Source: Euleptes europaea (taxonomy: Eukaryota; Chordata; Lepidosauria; Squamata; Sphaerodactylidae). From it: a DNA stretch of 64,000 nt. The translations under genes and the position numbers were made by a program. The stretch covers positions 13,647,821 to 13,711,820 of the forward strand of contig NC_079312.1 of assembly GCF_029931775.1 (NCBI RefSeq), read 5' to 3'. Position 1 is the first letter of the stretch. The number at the start of each line of letters is the position of its first letter. Below, in pieces: positions 19,812 to 30,306 of the stretch. The notes under the pieces were generated by a model. It did no database searches and was not told the origin of the DNA. It worked only from the letters and a program-made list of their open reading frames with translations.

Positions 19812-21790
19812 CATAAGAACATTAGAACATAAGAAAAGACCTGCTTGATCAGACCAAGGCCCATCAAGTCCAGCAGTCTATTCACACAGTGACCAGCCAG
19901 GTGCCTCTAGGAAGCCCACAAACAAGATGACTGCAGCAGCATTGTCCTGCCTGTCTTCCACAGCACCTAATATGATAGGCTCCTCTGATACTAGAGAGAA
20001 TAGGTATGCATCATGACTAATATCCATTTTGACTAGTAGCCATGAATAGCCCTCTCCTCCATGAACATGTCCACGATCCTGTTAAAGCCTTCCAAGTTGG
20101 AAGAGATTACCACATCCTTGGGCAGGGAGTTCCACAATTTATGTGTTGTGTAAGGAAATACTTCCTCTTATCTGTTTTGAATCTCTCACCCTCCAGCATC
20201 AGCAGATGACCCCATGCTCTAGTATTATGAGGACGACAATCTCTCCGTGTCTCCTCTGTCCATACCATGCATAATTTTATAGACCACTGTCACGTCTCCT
20301 TTCCAAGCTAAACAGCCCTAAGTGTATTAACAACTTCTCATAGAGCAGTTGATCTGGTCTCCTGTTCATTTTGGTTGCTCTTTTCTGCACTTTCTCAAAC
20401 TGCAATATCCTTTTTTAGCTGTGATGACCAGAAGTGTACACAGTATTCCAGGTGTGGACTCACCATAGATTTGTACAAGGATAGTGTGATAGCAGCAGTT
20501 TTATTCTCTATTCTTCATCTAATTATGGCCAGCATGGAATTTGCCTTTTTTACAGCAGCCACACACTGAGTTGACATCTTTATTGAGCTATCCACTACCA
20601 CCCCAAGATCTCTTTCTTGGTCTGTCGCTGCCAGCACAGATCCCATCAGTTTATATGTGTATATATTTTTTTGCCCCAATATGAATAACTTTACATTTGC
20701 TCACATTGAATCTTATTTGCCATTTTAATGCCCATTGCTCCAGTTTGAAGAGTTCCTTTTGGAGCTCTTCACAGTCCAATTTTGTTTTAACCACACTAAA
20801 TAATTTGGTGTCATCTACAGTTTGGGTGTTCTAGGACCTCCTGCCTTGTTAGCACTATTTGCCTCAGTTCCTCATTCTCCCCTCTCCAAAATCTCTGTTC
20901 AGGAGAAGGTATCTGCCCTATATCTTCAACAGTGAAGGTAGATGAGAAGAATTCATTTAGTTTCTCAGCAACTGCCTAAGGCTTCCTTAGTGTTCCTTTA
21001 CTCCCATTGTCATTCAATGGTCCAAACGATTTCCTAGCTGGTTTCCTACTCCTAATGTACTTCAAGAATTTCTTATTGTGGTCTTGATATGTAGTGATAT
21101 GCCCCTCAAAATCATTTTTTGCATCTCTAATTGTCTGCTTGCACTTCCTTTGTGCAAGTTTGTGTTTGGTTTTGTTTGCCTGGTTTGGGCAATCCTTCCC
21201 GTTTCTGAAGGAAGCCTTTTTTTCTCTAATAGCTTCCCTCACCTTACCTGGGTTCCATGGCGGTGACCTCTTGGACATATTACCACCTTTCCTGACCTGG
21301 GGTATACAATCTAGCTGGGCCTATAGTATTGTGGACTTGAGTAGCCCCAAAGCCTTTCCCAGAGATTTAACCCTCCTAACTGTTCTTTTCAACTTCCTTT
21401 TTACCAGGTTTCTTATTTTAGAGAGGTTCCCTCTTTTGAACTCAAAGGTAATTGTGTGAAATTTCCCAGGCACTTTCCCACATACATATAAATTAAATTT
21501 GATGCCATTGTGGTCACTATTGCCAACTGGCTCAACAACATCCACATCCCACACTAAGTTGCTGGCTGCATCACAGAGTATTAAGTCCAGGATTTCCTCC
21601 CCTCTGGTTAGGGCCATGACCAACTGTTCAAGGACACAGTCATTGAGGATGTCTATACATTTGATCTCTTTGTCTTGACTGGAGCATGTATTTATCCAGT
21701 CAATATGAGGGTAGTTAAAGTCTCCCATTATTACTACTTCATCTTTGGATGCTTCCCTGATTTCATTCTCCATCTTTACATCACCCTGAG
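19812..21790 (-). mobile_element. CR1-type LINE, long but internally deleted copy
   Basis: On the minus strand, part of the endonuclease is seen first (VVIMGDFNYPHIDW, DLILCDAASNLVWDV, SDHNGIKFNLY). The linker to RT follows (PPWNPGKVREAIREKKASFR, RKPARKSFGPLN), then RT C-terminal codons (EELQKELFKLEQWALKWQ, DRDLGVVVDSS-like), and the same ORF2 end and TTCTTATG-type tail as at 260-700. The RT catalytic core is missing and there are several stops, so the copy is dead. Confidence 0.85.
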
Positions 21791-22308
21791 CCTTTGGTCA
21801 GGGGGCTGCTAGGATGTCCCTAGTACTAAATTATCTTTGGGCCTGGAATTGTCACCCTCAAGGATTCTGTGGATGAGTCTGCCCTTTTTATGGTTTCTAG
21901 TATATTAGACACTAATCCTTCCTTGATAAACATAGCAACACTCCCTCCAGTACACCCTTCCCTGTCATTTCTAAGGAGTTTGTATCCAGGGATGATTGTA
22001 TCCCACTGGTTCCAGAAGAGAAGCTGTCACGTTTTTGAGCTCCAGAGTTCACAGGACAGGTTTCAAGTTCCAGAGAAGTCTGAAATGGGTCAGCAGCATT
22101 TAAAGCCCCCCCCCCCCCCAAGGCTGATGGGTACCTTTTGCTTCTCTTCTGCCTCTCCCAGAACCTACTACAAAGTGTTACAGATGTTTTAAGGATACAT
22201 AGGGCAAGCTTTCACGGCCCTGGGAACAGGGGTGCGTGAAGCACATTCACATAACCAAAGAGGAAGTCAAGGCTAATACCCTTTCTTCCACTTTTCTCTT
22301 CTTCGCAG

Positions 22309-22379
22309 GGAGTGAAGAGACAGTGTTGATCCGTTCTCTTTGCGGAGATGTGGAAATAGCTGCTGTATCTCTAGTCCAG
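22309..22379 (+). CDS. Small exon between SCAN and KRAB
   Basis: The exon lies between a CTTCTTCGCAG acceptor and a GTCCAG|GTATGG donor. At 71 nt it enters in phase 1 and leaves in phase 0, so it fits both neighbours. It codes for SEETVLIRSLCGDVEIAAVS, which resembles the short segment that precedes KRAB in reptile SCAN-KRAB proteins. Confidence 0.65.
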
Positions 22380-22528
22380 GTATGGGGTCTAGGTCCCCTC
22401 TCCTTTCTCAGGAAGTCTTTTCTCCTGGAGTTGTTGTTAAGGGGCCCTGGTAAGAGGCTCTGAACGCCACTCCTTTTTCATATGCTGAACTCTCCATCCT
22501 GCACCCTCCCAGAGTGCCCCCTTCCTGA

Positions 22529-22723
<195 letters not shown>

Positions 22724-23254
22724 TAGGTGCAAATTGCTGACAGTAGGATTGTGCCACTTGTCTGATTTGTGAATCAACATCTTGAACAGCAGTCTGTTGC
22801 TTTGACACTTGCCCAGTTACTTGCTCCCTTTTGGGATCCTCGAGGTGGTGGGGTGGCAGGAAAAGCAAACCTCAGAATGGCTGGGTAGAGTGACCCATGC
22901 AGCCTGGCTGGCCAAGGGGCAACTGAGGCCAGTGTTGTGGCCATCATCCAAGCCAGAGAAGGTGTCTTGGCCTGAGGTCAATGCAGGACTGAGAGGCCTT
23001 CAATAAGACTCTGGAAAGGGCCCCATTCTAATTTCTCAGTAGCCAACCATTAACACACACTTGTCCCCCAGATGGGATTACCATCATCCCCTCTGACTGC
23101 AATCAGGAAAGGATCCATCCACTTACTCTGGTTGGGATTGTGGGGTTTAATCTTGACCAGGTTTCCATTCCTCCAGAAAAAAGTTTCCTCTTCCATGGAT
23201 TTCTTTTCTCATATAAGAACCTTCTCTCCCTCCCTTTCCCTCTCTGTCGTGGAG

Positions 23255-23284
23255 AGCCAGCATGGTATAGTGGTTAAGAGTGGT
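23255..23284 (+). mobile_element. tRNA-SINE head fragment
   Basis: GAGCCAGCATGGTATAGTGG and TTAAGAG match the head of the CORE-type tRNA SINE seen at 60711. The copy stops where the MITE at 23287 begins. Confidence 0.45.
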
Positions 23285-23286
23285 TA

Positions 23287-23586
23287 TGCATGAGTTTTCC
23301 GTCCATTAGAGATTACCTCGCCGTCAGCCCTTACAAATCCCAGGACTTCCCATTCCTCTATTAACTCGATTCTTCCATCTCCCCTGAGCGCAGTCTGGGT
23401 GAAATCCCCATGCATAAGGCAAGCTCAGGACATGCAAGATTGCTTTCTCTCACAGCCAATTACAAAGCAGCGTATAAAGTTAAAGTGGCAGGATTAGATT
23501 TGAGTTTGGAGACTGCTTGTGCATAAATTCCCAACAGGGAAGTGTGGGTCCAGCCAGCAATGAACCTCAGGTAAAACTCCCATGCA
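23287..23586. mobile_element. Short inverted-repeat element (MITE) with TGCATG ends
   Basis: The left end TGCATGAGTTTTCC and the right end GTAAAACTCCCATGCA are imperfect inverted repeats. TA lies on both sides, so a TA target duplication is possible. About 300 bp, non-coding. It could be a Tc1/mariner- or Harbinger-related MITE; the family was not identified. Confidence 0.45.
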
Positions 23587-23923
23587 TAAATGACTCCTAT
23601 CTTCGACAATATCTTGTCATCTTTGTCTCTTCTATTTATTTATCAATAGCAGAGACTCAAAAGCATTGCTTGACAAGTCAAATGTGAACAGTGGGGGAAT
23701 GATTCTTTGCCACTTTAAGGGGGGAAAGTACACATAAGGAGTATTGGGAGGGGAGAGATAGGCAGAATACAAAAGCTGCTAACCTGGGTGGCCTGGCAGG
23801 GGATAAGGTATGCCCAGTGGCTTAGCCATGGGAGAGGAAGAAGGTCTGATTAATGAACAGTGCCTGATGGGTGCCTGATGGCTTCTTGCGCAGGTGCTGA
23901 CTGGATCTCTTTCTTTATTCCAG

Positions 23924-24343
23924 CAGCACATGTAGAGGAGACGGTTGGGGGATTCCAGGGGTTCTCTTTGGAAAAAGCCAAGAATAAAGACTCCAAAGGA
24001 AACGTTGGGGATGCAGATGGACCACAGCAGCAGGAGGGAAGCCATGCAGACAAGAGGAAGGATAAGGCCATTCCTTCCCAAGGAGGGGGCTTGTGTGAAA
24101 TCTCAGTCCAAGAAGAAAGGTCAACCAAAACAAGAAGGAACAAAGGCCTCTGTGCTAACCGGAGAAACCGCTCCAGGGAAAACGAAAATTCAAGTGTGGC
24201 CTTTAGAAAGACCTTCAGTAAGAATCTGAGTATTATTTCTAAGAGACAAATTCCCTCAGGAGAGAAACTATATGATTGCGAGGAATGCGGAAAGACCTTC
24301 AGTCTGAAGACAGCCCTTACTTCACATGAAATAATTCACTCAG
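23924..24343 (+). CDS. Optional one-finger exon of the SCAN-KRAB gene
   Basis: It follows the acceptor CTTTATTCCAG and reads in frame from the KRAB exon (phase 1) as AHVEETVGGFQGFSLEKA, then a basic linker (DKRKDKAIPSQ, ERSTKTRRNKG, RRNRSRENENS). It ends in one complete C2H2 finger, YDCEECGKTFSLKTALTSH..H. The finger runs straight into TCAG|GTGAGG, a good donor in phase 1, so the 420-nt exon is symmetric and could be included in or skipped from transcripts joined to 30307. The sequence CAGGTGAG is also just the normal finger linker, so it may instead be a truncated terminal exon that reads on into the hAT element. Use as an exon is unproven. Confidence 0.55.
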
Positions 24344-24513
24344 GTGAGGGGCTGTATAAATGGTTACATTTTAAACCAAGCCTTTTTGATGCAGCAGGCC
24401 TTCATGTCCCTTTAAAGCAGGGGTGGGGAACCTTTTTCATGCCAAAGGCCATTTCCATATTTATAACATCATTCGAGGGCCATACCAGTTGTAGGTATGG
24501 GGGGGAGAGGTTA

Positions 24514-25135
24514 GGGTTGCCAGGTCTCCAGCCACCACCTGGAGAAACTATGCAGAGAAGGAAGGGGAAGGAGGGAAAGAAGGAAGGAAGGAAAGGAAGA
24601 AAAGAGGGAGAAAAAGAGAGAGAGAAAGGGAGCGGTTCCCAGCTTCCCCCCCTCACACACATACAGGCACGCTAGGGTTGCGATCTCCAGCCACCACCTG
24701 GAGAAACTATGCAGAGAAGGAAGAGGAAGGAGGGAAAGAAGGAAGGAAGGAAAGGAAGAAAAGAGAGGGAGAGAAAGAGAGAGAGAAAGGGAGGGGTTCC
24801 CAGCTTCCCCCCTCACACACATACAGGCACGCTAGGGTTGCCAGGTCTCCAGCCTCCACCTGGAGAAACTATGTAGAGAAGGAAGGGGAAGGAGGGAAAG
24901 AAGGAAGGAAGGAAAGAGAGGGAGAGAAAGAGAGAGAAAGGGAGGGGTTCCCAGCTTCCCCCCTCACACGCATACAGGCACGCTAGGGTTGCCAGGTCTC
25001 CAGCCACCACCTGGAGAAACTATGCAGAGAAGGAAGGGAAAGGAGGGAAAGAAGGAAGGAAAGGAAGAAAAGAGAGGGAGAGAAAGGGAGGGGTTCCCAG
25101 CTTCCCCCCTCACACACATACAGGCACCCCCCCCG
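24514..25135 (+). repeat. Four tandem units of about 155-160 bp
   Basis: Units start at about 24514, 24672, 24832 and 24985. Each has AGGGTTGCCAGGTCTCCAGC, then a polypurine block (GGAAGGGGAAGGAGGGAAAG and similar), then CACACACATACAGGCACGCT. The unit start resembles the terminus of the TAGGGTTGCC MITE family. The purine-rich blocks could form triplex or other non-B structures. Non-coding. Confidence 0.85.
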
Positions 25136-25349
25136 GCTGCGCAGCGGCCGGGAGCCATCAGGGAGATGCCTCTGCAGCTTCTCCCGCCTTTCTGCGCGCG
25201 CACACAGACACACAAGCCCGCCCGCCCCCGAGTACGAGCAGCCGGGAGCTATCGAGGAGAAGCCTCCGCGGCTTCCCCCGCCTTCGCTGGCGCACACACA
25301 CACACATGCAAGCCAGCCAGCCAGCCCCCAACCACATGAGCGGCTGGGA
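25136..25349 (+). repeat. CA/CG-rich minisatellite, left part
   Basis: Units of about 90-100 bp with CGGCCGGGAGCCATCAGGGA, GAGAAGCCTCCGCGGCTTCC and a CGCACACACACACA run. The array is interrupted by the copia element and continues at 29380. Confidence 0.75.
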
Positions 25350-25354
25350 GTGAT

Positions 25355-25727
25355 TGTCGCGCACAGCTTGTCTGGACTTCAGGAGTTTACCTGGTAGCAA
25401 CTTCACACCACGCAGTTCTGCTATGTACAGTTTATTTACAATATCTACACAGAGTCCTTTGGCTGTTAACATTCACAACTCTGAGCATCAGCATGCTCCG
25501 CCAGCATGTATATTTCAGGCAAGAAGTAACTTACATTCACTACACAGACTTATATACACATTCATGACCAATCACAGTTCACCTGAGATGAGTCATTCTG
25601 GAAATCCCCATTCCTGGCTGTACAAACTGGATCAGACCAGCATCATCACATGACTTAGCTGTCACTCTGATCAGTATGATCTATTTAGCAAACTGCAGAC
25701 TAGGCATAACTTTGACATATGTTGACA
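25355..25727 (-). repeat. Copia 3' LTR
   Basis: 373 bp, from TGTCGCGCACAGC to TATGTTGACA on the plus strand, nearly identical to 29003-29374. An AGGGAGGTG purine tract lies just inside it on the minus strand. Confidence 0.92.
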
Positions 25728-28700
25728 CACCTCCCTAGTCAAACGTTTGTTAAACACAGCCATTTCTTTAAGTATAGAAATCTTTCAGTATTCAAACATT
25801 TCAGTCTCCTGGCTTAGTGCACACCAACCATTCTCATTTCTGGAGACTTGCACCCCTAGGTAATTCTTAATTGGTCCTAGATGTTTCATTGTAAACATTT
25901 CCTGTATGGTCTGCATAAACCATTTCAACTGTTCCTTGTTGTGGTACATTAAACATACATCATCCACAAAAAGTAATAAATAACAGGTTTGTTTACATAT
26001 TTCCACTTGATACAGACATGGATCAGACACACTCTGCTTAAACCCTTTTCTGGTTAAAGCATTTTTTATACACATATTCCATGCATGTCCTGATTGCTTT
26101 AAGCCATATAATGCCTTGTGCAATTTTAACACTGTTTTGGCATTTTGACATTGAAACCCTGGTATTTGATCAAGAGATAGCTCTTCCTCAATAGGTGCGT
26201 TCAGATATGCAGTATCAAAATCAAAATGATCAACTAGCATTCCTTCTGCTCCAGCCTTGGTTAATGCAACTCTTATTGTTTCCAACTCTTATTTGCGTAA
26301 TTCCCCTCGCAACTAATCTTGCCTTATATTTAACATTTCTATTTGGCAAGGTTTTGAGTCTGTACAACCAACGGCAACTCAGAGTTTTCTTATCTGCCGG
26401 CAATTCAGATAAGGAAAATACTTCATTTGACACCAATGAGTTATATTCCACCTCCATGGCTTGCAGCCAAGGATTTTTCTCTTTTGAGGCTAAACTTAAC
26501 ACGTCATTGTAATCAGTTGGAACTTTAATAAACACATGGTTAGCAGTTACACCATACCTTTGAGGTGGAACACCTTTTGTAGATCTAGAGGACACTCTTG
26601 GCACTACTCTCTGATCTGCACTTTGCACACTCTCAGAGTCTGCATGTATTGGTGACTGCACCTCCTGTTTCACTTCTGGCATGTTATCAGAATCATCGTT
26701 CATAGGTAACAGTACTGTGGATGGTAATTGGTTTGCATGTATCTTAGGCCAATTAGCATCCTCACAGAATGTAGCTGAACGACTGAAACTTAATACATTT
26801 TGGTCATTCACAAAACGGTAAGATTTCATCCCTGTCTGATACCCCATGAATGTCAACTTTTTTGCTCTTTCACCACCTTTCCTACGTTGTTTCAGTGGTA
26901 TATTGACCCATGCTTTACTGCCAAATATCCTGATATGATCCAAACTGGGATCTTTCCCATACAAAGCCTTGTATGGAATATTGTTTGTGGCACTTGTCCA
27001 AATTCTATTTGATATATAACAAGCATTTTTTGCTGCTTCAGCCCAGAACATTTTTGGCAATCCAGCATCAAGTAGCATTGATTTTATCATTGTTTGCAGT
27101 ACTCCTGCCTTTCTCTCTGCAACACCATTTTCTTGACTCATAGATACATTAGCAATTCTATGTTCAATGCCTTGAGTCTTAAACCAATGAGCTATTTCAC
27201 CAGACATTTACTCGCCCCCAAAATCACTTTGGAACTTACAGATTTTATGCCCCAATTGCCTTTGCAGATTGTTAGCCCACATCTTTATAGTGTCACACAC
27301 CTCTGACTTCTTTGCTATGGGATACACCCATGTGAACCTTGTGGCATCATCTATCAAAAGAAGAAGATATTTTCTTTTAGATATACTGTCTGGGAAAGGG
27401 CCTACCACATCACTATGTATAAGATATAGAGGGGTTTTTGTTACTCTGTCACTCCTTTGTGCAACTGGGTGTGCTTTAGACTTACTTTGCTTGCACACAT
27501 CACAATCCAGATATGTTTTGCACCCTTCAACCTTCTCATTGCCCAGCAGGGCAAGAGTTTTATTCAAGGTGCCCCAGCCTACATGACCGAGTTTTCTATG
27601 TAGCAAATGTATACACTTATGGTGAGGGTTTTTATTTAACACTGTTTGTGCTTTACCTGCCATGTTCTCTAGCACATACACATTATCTTTCAAATTCCCC
27701 ACTGCCATAATTTTATCACCTTTGAGAATATTACAGCACTTATTTCTGAAAATGGTTTCTCTCAAGAGAGGGTATACAAAACACATCATTGAATGTATGG
27801 TTTAAACTTCCAAACATTACACTTCCTTCACAGGAAACAGTTGCAGAACGTCCATCTGCCAAACTTACATAACCTAACGGCGACTGATGTGAGTTCATTA
27901 GTAGCCTTTCCTCCCTCACAAATATTTGTGAAGCTCCTGAGTCAATTATTCAGGGAGTCATTCAGGGAGTCTGGACTCGCTCTCACCAGCGTAGCTTGCT
28001 GTTTGGTCACAAATTGAGTCTTGTTTCCTCCTCTGTATTTCTTTGCAGCAGGGCAAAATCTTTGAATGTGGCCTTCCTCTCCACATCTGTAACATTTCCT
28101 GACACGTAAAGCTACAGGTATAGGCTTGCTTGCTTCACAGACCTTCGTTGCACAGCTGAGGCTTGTATCCTTCCTTATCTCATGCTTGGCACAGCTCCCG
28201 GTCTGGCCAACTGCCAACTCCCGTTGCGTATATCGTGCCTCTTCCTCTAACAATCTGCCAGTGATGTACTGCAGAGATAATTTTGCTGCGTCAACAGATT
28301 CAAGGGCTGAGATAAGTGGGTCGAAACGCTCCGTCAGGGAACTTAAAACAATAAACACCTGGTCCTGGTCAGAAATCTGCTTTCCCCTTTGAGCCAGCAG
28401 TTGAAAATACATTGCTAAGGTATTCAAATGAGCTCTGACTTTCTCATTTGGCTCCATAGTCTTTCTATAAATCCTTCTCATCAGGGAAATAAGGGATCCA
28501 GCCGTGTCTTGCACATATACAGCCTTGAGGCTATTCCAGGCATCTTTAGCTGACCCCTGTCCCGCCACATGTACCAACTGGTCATCAGCAACACTTAATA
28601 TCAATGTGGCTAATGCCTTCTGGTCTTTTAAACTTTCCTCAGGCGTGGGAGCTTGTGGGGGAGAATCCACATACATCCACAATGACTCATGCTTAAGATA

Positions 28701-28987
28701 ATGCTCCATTCGCAGGGACCACACGGCATAGTTATCTGCGGTCAGTTTATCAATCAGCAGGGCAGAAGCAGCTTGCGCCATGATATCTTTGCTCACCGGC
28801 AGTAGCTGATTATCTTCCTCTGGTTCCTCCTCCGACTCTTGGTCAGAAACAACTGAACCGTCTTCAGACTGTACATCAAGGTCCTCAGCGTCGCTGGCCT
28901 CTGTAGACATCCAAACCGCTCACAGCAGCAACTCACGGCAGTAGCTCACCAACTCCAATAGAACCTCCAGCTCTCGGCGCAGTCTAT

Positions 28988-29002
28988 CTGGGCCCATAGC
29001 CC
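28988..29002 (-). promoter_or_regulatory. Copia primer-binding site for half initiator-tRNA
   Basis: Directly inside the 5' LTR the minus strand reads GGGCTATGGGCCCAG. TATGGGCCCAG is complementary to the anticodon arm of initiator tRNA-Met. Priming from an internally cut initiator tRNA is known for Drosophila copia. Confidence 0.6.
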
Positions 29003-29374
29003 TGTCGCGCACAGCTTGTCTGGACTTCAGGAGTTTACCTGGTAGCAACTTCACACCACGTAGTTCTGCTATGTACAGTTTATTTACAATATCTACACAG
29101 AGTCCTTTGGCTATTAACATTCACAGCTCTGAGCATCAGCATGCTCCACCAGCATGTATATTTCAGGCAAGAAGTAACTTACTTCACTACACAGACTTAT
29201 ATACACATTCATGACCAATCACAGTTCACCTGAGATGAGTCATTCTGGAAATCCCCATTCCTGGCTGTACAAACTGGATCAGCCCAGCACCATCACATGA
29301 CTTAGCTGTCACTCTGATCAGTATGATCTATTTAGCAAACTGCAGACTAGGCATAACTTTGACATATGTTGACA
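29003..29374 (-). repeat. Copia 5' LTR
   Basis: 372 bp, about 98% identical to 25355-25727 by eye. The target duplication GTGAT follows at 29375-29379. Confidence 0.92.
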
Positions 29375-29379
29375 GTGAT

Positions 29380-29740
29380 CAGTGAGAAGCCTCTGCAGCT
29401 TCCCCCTGCTTCACGCGCGCACACACACAATAGCCAGCTAGCCATCCCCCAGCTGCACGGGTGGCCGGGAGCAAAGGGGGAGAAACCTCCGCGGCTTCCC
29501 TTGCCTTTGTGCGCGCACACACACAAGCAAGCAAGCCAACCAGCCAGCCCCCAGCCGCGTGAGCAGCCGGGAGCGATCAGAGAGAAGCCTCCGCGGCTTC
29601 CCCCTGCTTCGTGCGCGCGTGCACACACACACACAAAAACCAGCCAGCCCCCAGCTGCACGGGTGGCTGGGAGCGATGGGGGAGAAACCTCCGCGGCTTC
29701 CCCTGCCTTTGCGCACACACGCACTCACGTATTTTGGCCT
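29380..29740 (+). repeat. CA/CG-rich minisatellite, right part
   Basis: Continues the array at 25136-25349 with four more units (CACGGGTGGCCGGGAGCAAA, AACCTCCGCGGCTTCCC, GCGCGCACACACACAAGC). Long frames on either strand here are repeat artefacts. Confidence 0.75.
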
Positions 29741-30306
29741 CGGGGGAGAGTGAGGGGAAAGCTGCGTAGGAGCCCACCGAGCCAGTGGAGGGTGCAGCGC
29801 GGCCATCGGCAGGGCAATAAGAGTGGGGGAGAGGGGCAGGAGATTTGGGTGCCCCCAACAACTTTAAAATGCGCCGCCAGGGCGCAGGCCGGGGAGAGCG
29901 GCAGGAGATTCAGGTGCCCCCAACAACTTTCTCTCCAGGAACGGGAAGCAGGGAGACTTGGGGAAAACGCCCCCACAGTCACCCAATCAGCTTTTAGTTT
30001 TGTTAGCATGCTCTCCTGCCTCTCTGCAAAGCCCGAAGCACCGGGAGAAGGACCTGGCTAGCGATAGCTAGCTCCTGGTCTCGGCAGGTGGGCCATGGAG
30101 CTCCAGGCCTTGGCAGGCGGGCCGGGGGCCGGACAAAATGGCCTCGCGGGCCGCATCCGGCCCGCGGGCCAGAGGTTCCCCACCCCTGCTTTAAAGTGTC
30201 TATTAACGTACCTTTCAATGTAGAGCAGGAAAAGGCTGCTGAAATGCTTTGCGTACGGATGATCAGACCTCTTTGGGTTCTAACGGGAGCTCTCTTTTGA
30301 TTCCAG

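Larger units (their letters stand above)
25355..29374 (-). mobile_element. Ty1/copia LTR retrotransposon, both LTRs present, broken
   Basis: About 4.0 kb, oriented on the minus strand and flanked by the 5-bp duplication GTGAT. Parts in order: 5' LTR, initiator-tRNA primer site, gag with a zinc knuckle (CYRCGEEGHIQRFC) at about 27.9-28.9 kb, integrase region at about 26.2-27.8 kb (FQSDFGGE-type catalytic block, KLGHVG zinc region), and reverse transcriptase at about 25.8-26.3 kb (FDFDTAYLNAPIEEEL, LYGLKQSGHAWN, LFVDDVCLM). Integrase before RT is the copia order. The two LTRs differ by about six substitutions and one single-base gap, so the insertion is fairly young. The coding part is broken in a few places and part of pol is lacking. 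Confidence 0.92.
24418..30188. mobile_element. hAT element C in the last intron, with internal arrays and a copia insertion
   Basis: The ends CAGGGGTGGGGAACCTTTTT and GGTTCCCCACCCCTG are inverted repeats. They are flanked by the exact 8-bp duplication CTTTAAAG (24410-24417, 30189-30196). No transposase is encoded. About 1.75 kb belongs to the element and 4.0 kb to the copia element inside it. Subterminal GGCC/GGCCGC motifs are typical of this hAT group. It separates the optional finger exon from the main finger exon of the host gene. Confidence 0.88.

Noticed and set aside
24514-25135. CRISPR-like spacing of repeats
   Set aside because: Units are long (about 158 bp), adjacent and purine-rich in a vertebrate transposon; there are no short repeats with unique spacers.
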